Source of the DNA: Streptomyces sp. 35G-GA-8
GTDB taxonomy: Bacteria; Actinomycetota; Actinomycetes; Streptomycetales; Streptomycetaceae
Direction: 5' to 3'
Assembly: GCF_023534745.1 (NCBI RefSeq)
Contig: NZ_JAMHJQ010000019.1
Span: 43,937 to 107,936 of the forward strand
DNA length: 64,000 nt
This document shows, piece by piece, positions 47,059 to 56,092 of the stretch (its first letter is position 1; the number at the start of each line of letters is the position of its first letter). The position numbers and the translations under genes are program-made. The notes under the pieces were generated by a model that was not told the origin of the DNA, ran no database searches, and saw only the letters and a list, made by a program, of their open reading frames with translations.

Positions 47059-48402
47059 TCATGGGTTCCGGCGCTCCAGCCACGCGCGGGTCTGCGCCGC
47101 GGTCAGAGCGATCAGGTCCCCCTGGGCCACATTGAAGTCCATGGCGTGCAGACCGGTCAGTCCGGCGGGCGCGGAGGCGGGGAAGTACGAGAGATCCCCG
47201 CCGACCTGGAGCCAGTCGGCGCTGACCGCGCCGTCGGTGGCATGGACACACTCGCCCATGAGGGCGCCGGGGTGGTGCGCGAAGCCCGTGGCCAGGTTCG
47301 GGAGTCGGTAGCCGTTCAGGGGCACGGCCAGCGGTCCGTTCGGCAGGAGTGCGCTGCCACCGATCAGCCGCCGGGTGGGCAGATACAGGTCGAGCGGTAC
47401 GCGGGCGTCCCCGGCCTCGCCGCGCAGCAGCGCCGCCGGGTTGACGCAGACCACGCGGTGGCCGGGGCTCGCCGTTCTGCCGATCACGGCGGGCAGGGCG
47501 CCCTTGGGCAGGGAGTAGGTGGCGTACGAGACGACGCAGCCGGTGGGCATCGGGGCGCCGGCGGGGCGCCGACAGGCGGGGATGTGCTGGAACGTCGACG
47601 CGGGATCGGCTCCACCGCCCGCGTCCCGGCCCTCCGGCACCTCGATGTTCCCGCCGATCAGCGCGGCGGCGACAAGCTGCCGACGTACCTCGGGGTGTTC
47701 GTCCACGCGTTCCCGCATCAGTACGGCGGCGACGGCGGTCCCCTGGGAGTGGGCCAGGATGACGACCCCGCGCCGCTCACCGGTCTCCGGGTCACGGTTG
47801 TCATGGGTCCAGTAGTCGTCCCAGGCGTCCCGGATGTCCATGGTCGCCGTGGTCAGGTCGGCGCCCGAGCCGATGACGATCCCGGCGACCAGAGCGGGCA
47901 GCGGTACCTGGCGGTAGATCGGAACGAACATCCGGCACAGCCCGGCGAAGCGGGCGCTCTGCATGAGCGTCACGGCTTGGTGGACGTCCTGCGGCACCGG
48001 GGGCAGGCCCCCGATCCTGAGTGGTGGGTTGGGCAGCAGGTCCACCGTCGGGTAGGCGTAGAAGCAGTCGACGGGCGGCTTCTCGGTGATGGTGAACGGC
48101 TCGCGCTTCCCGCTTCCGTCGGCGGCGAACCGGGTGGCGTCCAGCAGCCGGGTCCCACCGCTCGGGTAACGGGTGACCAGCTCGGGGCCACCCGACTGGG
48201 GCATGCCCTCGGCGTCCTGCCCGCAAGGGTTGTCCACCAGCCCCGGCCGGCACAGCCAGACGGTACGGTCCAGCGGACGCGCGACCGGGTCGGCGGCTGC
48301 CCCGGTGGCCGGGCCCGCTTGCGCGCTCGTGGCCGACAGCACCATCGCGAGAACAGCGGCCACCGGAATCAGAAGTCTTCGCACAGCGTCCATACGGGAC
48401 AC
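47059..48402 (-). CDS. DUF3089 family secreted lipase/esterase-like protein
   Basis: 447 residues from the GTG at 48402 with GGGAGGG upstream. A signal peptide (DAVRRLLIPVAAVLAMVLSATSAQA) is followed by a domain with the alpha/beta-hydrolase elbow AHSQG in VVILAHSQGTAVAAVL, typical of DUF3089. VDCFYAYPTVDLLPNP, FVPIYRQVPL and the DDYWTHDNRDP stretch before the elbow are also family features. The C-terminal FNVAQGDLI may hold the His/Asp partners less clearly. It should act on esters or lipids outside the membrane. Convergent with ohr; no operon partner. Confidence 0.85.
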   Translation of the reverse strand: MSRMDAVRRLLIPVAAVLAMVLSATSAQAGPATGAAADPVARPLDRTVWLCRPGLVDNPCGQDAEGMPQSGGPELVTRYPSGGTRLLDATRFAADGSGKREPFTITEKPPVDCFYAYPTVDLLPNPPLRIGGLPPVPQDVHQAVTLMQSARFAGLCRMFVPIYRQVPLPALVAGIVIGSGADLTTATMDIRDAWDDYWTHDNRDPETGERRGVVILAHSQGTAVAAVLMRERVDEHPEVRRQLVAAALIGGNIEVPEGRDAGGGADPASTFQHIPACRRPAGAPMPTGCVVSYATYSLPKGALPAVIGRTASPGHRVVCVNPAALLRGEAGDARVPLDLYLPTRRLIGGSALLPNGPLAVPLNGYRLPNLATGFAHHPGALMGECVHATDGAVSADWLQVGGDLSYFPASAPAGLTGLHAMDFNVAQGDLIALTAAQTRAWLERRNP

Positions 48403-48530
48403 GGGTGTTCCCTCCCATCCGCGGGCGCGCGGTCGCTGTCCCGGGGGACCCGTCCGGCCCGTCCCCCTCACCTTGATCCAAAGGGAGAGACTTCACACCT
48501 CAGACGCCGAGGATGGCGACAACCGGCCAA

Positions 48531-48572
48531 CGTCAGGCGTCAGGCGTCAGGCGTCAGGCGTCAGGCGTCAGG
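48531..48572. repeat. Six tandem copies of a 7-bp repeat
   Basis: CGTCAGG is repeated six times without change, followed by a degenerate AGTGAGG. It lies between the DUF3089 promoter region and the 3' end of the LLM gene. Unit length 7 makes copy-number change likely. Confidence 0.85.
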
Positions 48573-48588
48573 AGTGAGGGGGAAGGCG

Positions 48589-49464
48589 TCAGGCCAGGAC
48601 CTCCGCGAGTCGGCGCCACTCGGCGCGCGGCAGGGCGCCCGGCGCCCCGGAAGTGCCCTCACCCGTGACGATCTGAAGCGCGACATGGTCGGCACCGGCC
48701 GCGCGGAAGGCGTCGATACGGCTCCGGATCCGGGCCTCGTCGCCCCAGGCGTAGACGGCGTCGATGAGCCGGTCGCTGCCGCCGCCGGCGAAGTCGTCCT
48801 CGGTGAACCCCAGCCGCAGGAAGCTGTTGGTGTAGTTGGGCAGGGCGAGATACCGGGCGAGATAGCCGCGGGCGGTGGCGCGGGCGCTGAGGGGATCGGC
48901 GTCCAGGACGACCTTCAGCTCAGGTGCGAGCAGGGGGTCGGGGCCGAGGAGTTCACGGGCCCGCTCGGTGTGTTCGAGGGTGACGAGGTACGGGTGCGCG
49001 CCGCCCGCGCGGTCGCGGGAGAGTTCGAGCATCTTCGGCCCGAGGGCGGCCAGCACGATCCGCCCGGCCGGCATCCCCGCCGCGTCCAGCGCGTCGAGAT
49101 AGCCGACCATCGAGGAGTAGGGGCGCCGGTACTGCTCGGCGAGCTGGGCGTGGCTGGCGCCGAGCCCGAGCAGGAAACGCCCCGGATGCCGGGATTCCAG
49201 CGTCAGGAAGCGGGCGGCCGCGTCGGCGGCCTCGTACTGCCAGATGCTGAGGATCCCGGTGGCGACGGTGAGCCGGGAGGTGGCCTCGATCAGAGGCACC
49301 GCGTGCTCGACTCCGCTGTTGCCGCCCAGCCAGACGGCGCCGAAGCCGAGCTCCTCCAGTTCGGCGGCGGCCTCGGGAATCTCCCCGCGCAGGGCGGCGT
49401 CCTCGGAGCGGAGCTCCACGCTCCAGATCCCGTAACGGCCCACGGATTCCCGCAGATTCACCAT
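48589..49464 (-). CDS. LLM class (F420-dependent type) oxidoreductase
   Basis: 291 residues from the ATG at 49464 with GGGAGAC upstream. A TIM-barrel bacterial luciferase-like protein: ELEELGFGAVWLGGNSG, SRLTVATGILSIWQY, HPGRFLLGLGASHAQL and GADHVALQIVTGEG match the F420-binding LLM family common in actinomycetes. Substrates are diverse and cannot be told from sequence. It is followed on the same strand by the repeat at 48531 and the DUF3089 gene, but spacing suggests separate units. Confidence 0.88.
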   Translation of the reverse strand: MVNLRESVGRYGIWSVELRSEDAALRGEIPEAAAELEELGFGAVWLGGNSGVEHAVPLIEATSRLTVATGILSIWQYEAADAAARFLTLESRHPGRFLLGLGASHAQLAEQYRRPYSSMVGYLDALDAAGMPAGRIVLAALGPKMLELSRDRAGGAHPYLVTLEHTERARELLGPDPLLAPELKVVLDADPLSARATARGYLARYLALPNYTNSFLRLGFTEDDFAGGGSDRLIDAVYAWGDEARIRSRIDAFRAAGADHVALQIVTGEGTSGAPGALPRAEWRRLAEVLA

Positions 49465-49683
49465 CGTGTTGTCTCCCGCTCGGACTCGAATCCAGTGATG
49501 ACCGTGCCACCCCGTGACCCTGCCAACCCGGGTCCCACGCGGCCTATTCCTGGGACTCCTCAGACCGGGAAACAGCGCCCTTGCCATCATCACCGGCCGG
49601 GAAGGCCCCCGCCTCGTCCACGCCGCCGAACAGCTGAACGGGTCCGGGACGCGGGTCGCGCGGGCGCAAGGCGCGGGGGCCGC

Positions 49684-51291
49684 TCAGACACCCCTGGCGG
49701 AACGTGCCGTCGCGGCCAGCGCCTCATGTGCGGCGGCCAGCGCGGCGGCGCGGTCGGACGGTACGAGACCGACGCGGGTGCGGCGGTCCAGGAGGTCGGA
49801 CACGTCGAGAGCGCCCTCGTGCCGTACCGCCCACACGAGTTCGGCCCGCGTGATGTCCACGCCGTCGGCCACGGGCGCGCGGAGGTCCGGGTTCCGCTCC
49901 CCCAGCGCGTGGATCGCGCTCGCCTCCGTTCCGTAGCGTTCGATCAGTCCGCGGGGGGCGGAAAGAGTCGCCAGAGTCGCCCGTGAAGCGGCGCCGACCA
50001 GGGGAAGGCGTGCGGTGCCACGACCCGGTGGGGCGTGGAGGTGACGGGCGGCCAGCGCGGTGTCGACGGCGTCCTGGGCCATCCGGCGGTAGGTGGTGAG
50101 CTTGCCGCCGATGACAGTCACCACGCCTTCCCGGGAGGTCACCACGGCATGCCGACGTGAGAGGTCGGCGGTCCGGGGGCCGCCCGCATCCGCGCCATGG
50201 GAGGTGTCCAGCAGAGGCCGCAGCCCCGCGAACGCGCCCACCACGTCACGGCGGCGAACCGGCGTGTCCAGCACGGTCCCCAGGATGTCGAGCAGGAAGC
50301 CGATGTCGGACTCCGGCGCCTCGGGCACATCGGGCACGGGCCCATCGACCGGCTCGTCGGTCAAACCCACGTACACCCTGCCGTCGTCCTGGGGGACGAC
50401 CAGCACGAAGCGGCTCGTCTCGCCGGGGATGGGGATGTGCAGGCCGGTGTGGAGACCGGCCAGGCTCTCGGCGCGGAGCACCAGATGAGTGCCGCGGGAC
50501 GGGCGGAGCCGGATGTCCTCGACGAGCCCGCCGGCCCAGACACCGGTGGCGTTGATGACCATCCGGGCCCGGATCCGGGTTTCCTGCCCGGTCAGCTCGT
50601 CGCGTATCAGGGCTCCGGTGCCGGTGACGGACAGCGCGCGCGTCCGGGTCAGTATCCTGGCGCCATAACCGGCGGCGGTGCGCGCTATCGCGGTCACAAG
50701 CCGTGCGTCGTCGACGAGTCGACCGTCCCAGGAGCACAGTCCGCCGCGCAGCCCGTGCCCGCGCAGGCCGGGCGCCGCCCGCAGCGTCTCCACGGCGGAC
50801 AGCCGCCGTGGTCCCGGCAGCGTGCGCCGAGCCGTGCCGGCCACGGCGCGCAGGAGGTCACCCGCGCGCAGCCCGGCCTCCGCGAGAGCGGCGCTCCGAC
50901 GCGAGGTGAGCGCGGTCAGCGGCATGACGAAGGGCTGGGCGCGTACGAGATGGGGAGCGGTGCGTTCCATCAGCACCCCACGTTCCACCGCGCTCTCGTG
51001 GGCGACGCCCACCTGACCCGACGCCAGATAGCGCAGTCCGCCGTGGACGAGCTTGGAGCTCCACCGGGAAGTGCCGAAGGCCAGATCGTGCGCGTCGATC
51101 GCCGCCACCGAAAGACCGCGTGAGGCGGCGTCCAGCGCCGTACCCGCGCCGGTGACCCCCAGACCCACCACCAGGACGTCGACCCGCTTCCCCTCGGCCA
51201 GTTCGGCCAGTTCCCCGGACCGGCGGGCCGCGTTGAGAGAGAAGTCGGGGGAGAACTTGAGGGAGAAGTCGGGGCGGGCGGCGGGGCTCAT
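49684..51291 (-). CDS. glpD: Glycerol-3-phosphate dehydrogenase (FAD-dependent, GlpD-like)
   Basis: 535 residues. The FAD Rossmann motif VLVVGLGVTGAGTALDAASRGL (about 38-60) and the flavin-binding SSKLVHGGLRYLASG are typical of GlpD/GlpA, and the C-terminal helical domain ends in ITRAELVWAVRHEGALDVSDLLDRRTRVGL. It oxidises sn-glycerol 3-phosphate to dihydroxyacetone phosphate at the membrane. It overlaps the TetR gene as ATGA and faces an alkyl-DHAP-synthase-like gene, so it may supply or recycle DHAP for an ether-lipid route. It lacks many of the residues between the FAD and cap regions found in longer GlpD proteins, but no key motif is missing. Confidence 0.9.
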   Translation of the reverse strand: MSPAARPDFSLKFSPDFSLNAARRSGELAELAEGKRVDVLVVGLGVTGAGTALDAASRGLSVAAIDAHDLAFGTSRWSSKLVHGGLRYLASGQVGVAHESAVERGVLMERTAPHLVRAQPFVMPLTALTSRRSAALAEAGLRAGDLLRAVAGTARRTLPGPRRLSAVETLRAAPGLRGHGLRGGLCSWDGRLVDDARLVTAIARTAAGYGARILTRTRALSVTGTGALIRDELTGQETRIRARMVINATGVWAGGLVEDIRLRPSRGTHLVLRAESLAGLHTGLHIPIPGETSRFVLVVPQDDGRVYVGLTDEPVDGPVPDVPEAPESDIGFLLDILGTVLDTPVRRRDVVGAFAGLRPLLDTSHGADAGGPRTADLSRRHAVVTSREGVVTVIGGKLTTYRRMAQDAVDTALAARHLHAPPGRGTARLPLVGAASRATLATLSAPRGLIERYGTEASAIHALGERNPDLRAPVADGVDITRAELVWAVRHEGALDVSDLLDRRTRVGLVPSDRAAALAAAHEALAATARSARGV

Positions 51292-51887
51292 GGGGTCAGG
51301 GTCCTTTCGAGAAGGTGCCTGAGTTCGTCATGGAAGGCGGCCTCGGTGAGCTCGGGGTCGGTGTCGTCGGTCATGGTCCGCGTCGAGAACACGAACGACT
51401 GGAGCACCAGCAGCAGGCAACGCGCCTGCCGTACCGGATGGTCCGCGCGGATGGAGCCGTCCGCGTGCCCCCGCCGCAGTGCCTCCTCGATGAACTCCAG
51501 CACCCTGTCCTGGCTCGCGCCGCGCCGGTCGAAGAGGTAGGGGAGCAGCAGTTCGGGGTCGACGTCGAGGATCTTGCGCAGCAACGGGTGGCCGCGCAGC
51601 GCCCGGAGTCCGGCGACGAGGGTGTCGACCAGATGGGGCCGTACCTGCCGGGATCCGTCGTCCGGCGGAACCGCTCCCAGGGTGACCGCCACCCATTCAC
51701 GTGTCATGACATCGCCGACGAGTGCGCGTACATCGGGCCAGCGCCGGTAGAGCGTCATCCGCGACACCCCTGCCCTGCGGGCGACATCGGTCAGGGTCGT
51801 TCGTCGCACACCGACCGCGAGGACGCAGTCCCGCGCCGCGTCGAGAACAAGATTGTCGTCGCGCGGGGTGTTTCGTTTAGGCGTCAC
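51288..51887 (-). CDS. TetR family regulator of the glycerolipid locus
   Basis: 199 residues with a TetR helix-turn-helix at 15-60 (TLTDVARRAGVSRMTLYRRWPDVRAL) and a helical C-terminal domain. It is coupled to the glpD-like gene (ATGA) and divergent from the FAD-enzyme/diacylglycerol-kinase pair, a position from which it can control both units. The GTG start lies 3 nt from a palindrome (51890-51902) that is probably its operator. No ribosome site is visible, so the message may be leaderless or the start may differ. Confidence 0.88.
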   Translation of the reverse strand: MTPKRNTPRDDNLVLDAARDCVLAVGVRRTTLTDVARRAGVSRMTLYRRWPDVRALVGDVMTREWVAVTLGAVPPDDGSRQVRPHLVDTLVAGLRALRGHPLLRKILDVDPELLLPYLFDRRGASQDRVLEFIEEALRRGHADGSIRADHPVRQARCLLLVLQSFVFSTRTMTDDTDPELTEAAFHDELRHLLERTLTP

Positions 51888-51889
51888 AT

Positions 51890-51902
51890 GTCACAGTGTA
51901 AC
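51890..51902. promoter_or_regulatory. Candidate TetR operator
   Basis: GTCACAGTGTAAC is a palindrome with one mismatched pair, in the 68-bp gap between divergent TetR and FAD-enzyme genes. TGTGAC occurs again immediately beside it on the minus strand. Confidence 0.5.
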
Positions 51903-51955
51903 GACGCCCAACGGCCGTGAGAACAGGCTGACAAGCCGGACAAGCGAGGAATCGG

Positions 51956-53575
51956 ATGGATCCGACGCACATGCTGTGGAGCGGATGGGGCGACCCGGGC
52001 AGAGCGGCGCCGCTGCCCGGCCGGATCACCGACGTACTGGGCGAACTGCTCGGCGTACGGCCCGGCGACGGGCGGCGGGTGGAACTGGCGGACATCGAGC
52101 CGCGCGCCCACCGGCTGACCGCCGACGCCGAGGAAGCGCTCACCCGGATCGTGGGAGAGGGACATGTCCTCACCGACGCCGAGAGCCGGGTACGGCACAC
52201 ACGCGGCAAGTCCACCACCGACCTGCTGCGGATCCGTGCCGGCGCGGTCGGCGACGCACCCGACGCGGTGGTCGTGCCCGCCGACCACGACGAAGTGCTC
52301 GCCGTCCTGCGGGCCTGCTCGGAGCGTCGGGTCGCGGTCGTCCCCTTCGGAGGCGGCACCAGCGTGGTCGGTGGCCTCGCACCCGGCACGCCCGACTGTT
52401 TCATCGCTCTCGACCTGCGCGGAATGAACCGGCTGACCGCCCTGGACACGGTCTCCCGTACCGCGGTCCTGCAACCCGGGCTGCGCGGGCCCGAGGCCGA
52501 GGCGCTGCTCGCCGAACAGGGCTTCACCCTCGGCCACTTCCCCCAGTCCTACGAGTGGGCGACGATCGGCGGTTTCGCCGCCGCGCGTTCCAGCGGCCAG
52601 GCGTCGGCGGGCTACGGCCGCTTCGACGACATGGTGACGGCCCTGCGGGTGGCCACGCCCGAGGGGACCTGGGACATCGGGCGCGCTCCGCGCTCCGCCG
52701 CCGGGCCGGACCTGCGGCAGCTCGTGCTGGGCTCCGAGGGCGCGTTCGGCGTGATCACATCGGTGACGGTACGTGTGCGCCCCGCTCCCGAGACCCGCGC
52801 CTACGAGGGCTGGCGTTTCGGCTCGTTCGCGGCGGGCCGGGACGCGCTGCGGGCGCTCGCCCAGAACGGGCTGATGCCCACCGTACTGCGACTGTCCGAC
52901 GAGACCGAGACCGCCGTCGGCCTGGCGGACCCGGCCTCCATCGGCGCCGCCTCCGGCGCGGGCACGGGGTGCCTGGCGGTCGTCGGCCACGAGGGCGGCG
53001 CGGCGGAGGTGTCGGAACACCGGACGCGTACCCATGCCGCACTGCGCGACCGGGGCGGGGAGTTCCTGGGCGAGGCACCCGGAAGGAAGTGGGCCGAGGG
53101 CCGCTTCTCCGCACCGTATCTGCGTGACGCCCTGCTGGACATCGGGGCGTTCGCCGAGACATTGGAGACCGCCGCGTTCTGGTCCGACGTTCCCGCCCTC
53201 TACGAGAACGTGCGGACCGCGCTCACCACCACCTTGACCGGCGCGGGCACTCCCCCCGTGGTCATGTGCCATGTCTCGCACGTGTACCCGACGGGCGCGT
53301 CGCTGTACTTCACCGTGCTCTGCGCACAGGGCGAGGATCCGGCGGCCGACTGGGCGCTCGCCAAACGGGCGGCGGGCGAAGCGATCCTCGCGTCGGGCGG
53401 CACCATCAGCCATCACCATGGTGTGGGCACCGATCACCGTGACGGGTACGCCCAGGAGATCGGCCCGCTGGGCGTCGAGGTCCTTCACGCGGTGAAGGAC
53501 CGGCTCGATCCGTCCGGCATCCTCAATCCCGGCATCCTTCTGCCGCCCGTGCGGCCCCGGCCCACCGGAGCGTAG
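51956..53575 (+). CDS. Alkyldihydroxyacetonephosphate synthase-like FAD-binding oxidase
   Basis: 539 residues; GAGGAA precedes the ATG at 51956. The N-terminal PCMH/FAD domain has AVVVPADHDEVLAVLRACSERRVAVVPFGGGTSVVGG and SSGQASAGYGRFDDMV, and the C-terminal domain carries ISHHHGVGTDHRDGYAQEIG, the His-rich active-site motif of plant/animal/bacterial alkyl-DHAP synthases, near RLDPSGILNPG. Such enzymes swap the acyl chain of acyl-DHAP for a fatty alcohol to make ether lipids. Neighbours that handle G3P/DHAP (GlpD-like) and lipid phosphorylation (DAG kinase, 2 nt downstream) support this. A D-lactate-dehydrogenase-type role is less likely given the HHHGVG motif. Confidence 0.88.
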   Translation: MDPTHMLWSGWGDPGRAAPLPGRITDVLGELLGVRPGDGRRVELADIEPRAHRLTADAEEALTRIVGEGHVLTDAESRVRHTRGKSTTDLLRIRAGAVGDAPDAVVVPADHDEVLAVLRACSERRVAVVPFGGGTSVVGGLAPGTPDCFIALDLRGMNRLTALDTVSRTAVLQPGLRGPEAEALLAEQGFTLGHFPQSYEWATIGGFAAARSSGQASAGYGRFDDMVTALRVATPEGTWDIGRAPRSAAGPDLRQLVLGSEGAFGVITSVTVRVRPAPETRAYEGWRFGSFAAGRDALRALAQNGLMPTVLRLSDETETAVGLADPASIGAASGAGTGCLAVVGHEGGAAEVSEHRTRTHAALRDRGGEFLGEAPGRKWAEGRFSAPYLRDALLDIGAFAETLETAAFWSDVPALYENVRTALTTTLTGAGTPPVVMCHVSHVYPTGASLYFTVLCAQGEDPAADWALAKRAAGEAILASGGTISHHHGVGTDHRDGYAQEIGPLGVEVLHAVKDRLDPSGILNPGILLPPVRPRPTGA

Positions 53576-53577
53576 CC

Positions 53578-54459
53578 ATGCGACAGTTCACGGCCGTCGT
53601 CAATCCGAGCGCGGGTGGCGCCGGATCGGCGGCGGCCCTCATCCCCCTCGCCGTACTGCTGCGCGAGGCCGGCGCCGGACTGGAAGTCGAGTACAGCCGC
53701 AGTCTCGGTCACGCGCGCGAACTGGCCCTGGGAGCCGCGGGACAGGGCCGGATCGTGCTGGGCGTCGGCGGTGACGGCCTGACGGGGAGGGTCGTCGGCG
53801 CTCTCGCGGGGACCGACGCGATCGGCGGGATCGTGCCCGCCGGCCGTGGGAACGACTTCGCCCGCGCGGTCGGCGTGCCCGGGGACCCGGCACGGCTCGC
53901 CGAACTGCTCCTGCGCGGCGAGCCGAGGGCGACGGATGTCATCGAGGTGGAGTCGGCCGTCCACGACCGCATGCCCGTCCTCGGGAGTGTCTACGCGGGC
54001 GTCGACGCGCTGGCCAACCGCCATGCCAACCACAGCCGTCTGCTGCGCGGCGCCGCCTCCTACTACGTGGGAGGGCTGCGCGCCGTGATGAGCTGGCGGC
54101 CGGCCGGTTACCGCGTCACCGTCGACGGCACCGTCCATCACCGCAGGGGGTTCACCGTCGTCGTGGCCAACTCCGGCTACTACGGCTTCGGCCGGCGCAT
54201 CGCACCCGCCGCGGCCGTGAACGACGGACTGCTCGATGTCGTCATCATCCATCAGGCCTCACGCCTGTTGTTCTTCGCCGTGATGAACGAACTCAGAAGC
54301 GGCAGACATGTGGACCGGCGTCAGGTGGAGACCCTGCGAGGGCGCGAGGTGCGGATCGAGTGTGACCGGGACCTTCCCTACGGCGCCGACGGCGAGGTCG
54401 AGGCAGGTCTGCCGGTCACGGCACGGGTGCTGCCGGGAGCCCTGAACCTGCTGTCCTGA
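53578..54459 (+). CDS. Diacylglycerol kinase family lipid kinase
   Basis: 293 residues. DagK/YegS features: VVNPSAGG at the start, VLGVGGDGLTGRVVGALAG (the GGDGT-type loop has Leu for Thr) and VPAGRGNDFARAVGVP. The C-terminal domain has VVANSGYYGFGRRIAPAAAVNDGLLDVVII. It phosphorylates diacylglycerol or a related ether lipid at the membrane. It begins 2 nt after the stop of the alkyl-DHAP-synthase-like gene, so the two are co-translated, suggesting a shared lipid substrate. Confidence 0.92.
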   Translation: MRQFTAVVNPSAGGAGSAAALIPLAVLLREAGAGLEVEYSRSLGHARELALGAAGQGRIVLGVGGDGLTGRVVGALAGTDAIGGIVPAGRGNDFARAVGVPGDPARLAELLLRGEPRATDVIEVESAVHDRMPVLGSVYAGVDALANRHANHSRLLRGAASYYVGGLRAVMSWRPAGYRVTVDGTVHHRRGFTVVVANSGYYGFGRRIAPAAAVNDGLLDVVIIHQASRLLFFAVMNELRSGRHVDRRQVETLRGREVRIECDRDLPYGADGEVEAGLPVTARVLPGALNLLS

Positions 54460-54591
54460 CCCGTCCAGGCCCACTGGCCCGTCCCCGGCCCACTTCCTTC
54501 TCCGTGGGGACGGCCCCCGTAGGGACGGCCCTGGTGACGGGCAGACGGAAGGTACGGCGCAAAACGGAACGGAGGCAACTGGATCGAGCAT

Positions 54592-54603
54592 TGGTCTACG
54601 CCA
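54592..54603. promoter_or_regulatory. DasR-like operator (dre-type)
   Basis: TGGTCTACGCCA differs at two central bases from the dre core TGGTCTAGACCA recognised by the N-acetylglucosamine regulator DasR of Streptomyces. It is 147 bp upstream of the secreted sugar dehydrogenase gene in an otherwise featureless 290-bp gap. Confidence 0.35.
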
Positions 54604-54749
54604 ACCGCCCCTGTCCCTATATCCTCATCCGTGACCAGCGACACACAATCCCCCCCACCCAGGTTGCGTGCTGGCGCGGGCGACACCCACACGACTCTGC
54701 CCCAAGCAGCCGGGTTATCTCCCCACTCGCCGCCTCCAGGAGGATCACG

Positions 54750-55886
54750 GTGAAAGTTCGCACCAGAAGCTCGGCGATCATCGGCACCATCTGCCTCGTC
54801 GCGTCGCTCACGTTGGCCACGGCGTCCGCCGACGAGCCCGTCGCCCCACGTCAGGCGGCGGAGGTCACGCTGAAGCAAGTGGCCACGGCCCAGAATCCGA
54901 TCGCCGGCGCCGCCGGGCCGGGTGGCACGGTCTGGATAGCCGAACGCGCGGGTACCGTACGGGTCCTGGGCGCTCAGGGGCTCGGCCGGCCGGTCCTCGA
55001 CATATCCGACGAGACCACCACCGACGGCGAACGCGGCCTGCTGGGCATCGCGTTCGACAAGAAGTTCGCGCACTTCTACATCTCGTACACGGACCTCGAA
55101 GGCACGAGCACCGTGGACGAATTCAAGGTGCGGTACGGCAAGATCCAGCCGAACACCCGGCGCACCGTCATCACTCAGACGCAGCCGTACTCCAACCACA
55201 ACGGCGGCGACATCAAGTTCGGCCCCGACGGCTACCTCTACATCGCGCTGGGCGACGGAGGCTCGGGCGGCGACCCGCACGGCAACGGGCAGAACCTCGA
55301 CACACTGCTCGGCAAGATGCTGCGGATCGACCCGCGCGGCGGCGTGCCGTACGCGATCCCTTCGGACAACCCGTTCGTGAACGACCCGAACGCGAAGGAC
55401 GAGATCTGGGCGTACGGGCTGCGCAACCCGTGGCGGTTCTCCTTCGACTCGGGCACGGGCGACCTGCTGATCGGTGATGTCGGCCAGAGCGAGTGGGAGG
55501 AGATCGACTGGGCCCCGGCGGACAGCGAGGGCGGCGAGAACTACGGCTGGGCCTCGATGGAGGGCAACCACCCCTTCCGGGGCGGCACGGAGCCCGCGAA
55601 CCACGTACCGCCGGTCTTCGAGTACGACCGTAGCGGGCTGGGCTGCTCGGTGACCGGTGGATATGTCTACCGCGGCGACGCGATCCCGGATCTCAAGGGT
55701 CAGTACCTGTTCAGCGACTACTGCGACGGAACCGTCCGCGCGCTGCGCATGGAGAACGGCAAGGTCACCGGCGAGAGCGACCTCGGGGTCAACGGCGGCC
55801 AGATCATCTCGTTCGTGCAGGACGGCGACGGCGAACTGTACCTGCTCGACATCGCCGGCAAGGTCTCCCGCATCGACCCGGCGTGA
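54750..55886 (+). CDS. Secreted PQQ-dependent sugar dehydrogenase (Gdh/aldose dehydrogenase type)
   Basis: 378 residues from the GTG at 54750, which has AGGAGG 6 nt upstream. A signal peptide (VKVRTRSSAIIGTICLVASLTLATASA) precedes a six-bladed propeller: ERGLLGIAFDKKF, NHNGGDIKFGPDGYLYIALGDGGSGGDPHGNGQNLDTLLGKMLRID, DEIWAYGLRNPWRFSFD, IGDVGQSEWEEID. These are the calcium/PQQ-site motifs of soluble aldose sugar dehydrogenases, which oxidise sugars to lactones outside the cell. The catalytic His (in YSNHNGGD) is present. It is a single-gene unit with a strong hairpin 79 nt after its stop. Confidence 0.92.
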   Translation: MKVRTRSSAIIGTICLVASLTLATASADEPVAPRQAAEVTLKQVATAQNPIAGAAGPGGTVWIAERAGTVRVLGAQGLGRPVLDISDETTTDGERGLLGIAFDKKFAHFYISYTDLEGTSTVDEFKVRYGKIQPNTRRTVITQTQPYSNHNGGDIKFGPDGYLYIALGDGGSGGDPHGNGQNLDTLLGKMLRIDPRGGVPYAIPSDNPFVNDPNAKDEIWAYGLRNPWRFSFDSGTGDLLIGDVGQSEWEEIDWAPADSEGGENYGWASMEGNHPFRGGTEPANHVPPVFEYDRSGLGCSVTGGYVYRGDAIPDLKGQYLFSDYCDGTVRALRMENGKVTGESDLGVNGGQIISFVQDGDGELYLLDIAGKVSRIDPA

Positions 55887-55964
55887 CCCTCGTATGACCA
55901 CCGCGTGACCTTGTGCGTGACCTTGTGCGTGACCGCCGCTGGATGAGAAGAACCATCGAGCGGG

Positions 55965-56000
55965 TCGGGCCCGGTGCTGAGCGATCAGCACCGGGCCCGA
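55965..56000 (+). terminator. Perfect 16-bp hairpin terminator
   Basis: TCGGGCCCGGTGCTGA and its exact inverse are separated by a GCGA loop. It ends the sugar dehydrogenase unit and isolates the following regulator gene. Confidence 0.85.
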
Positions 56001-56092
56001 TGTGCTGGGCGCGGCTATGCTGCGGCTCCAAGCGCTCATACGAAACATTCAAACGAACAGAGCGCGGTGGTGGCGGCGAGGGGGCCAACAGT

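Noticed and set aside
47049-47060. GACCGTACGGTC palindrome between ohr and the DUF3089 gene
   Set aside because: A 12-bp palindrome without loop that overlaps a stop codon; too short to support as a terminator, and such GTAC palindromes are frequent here.
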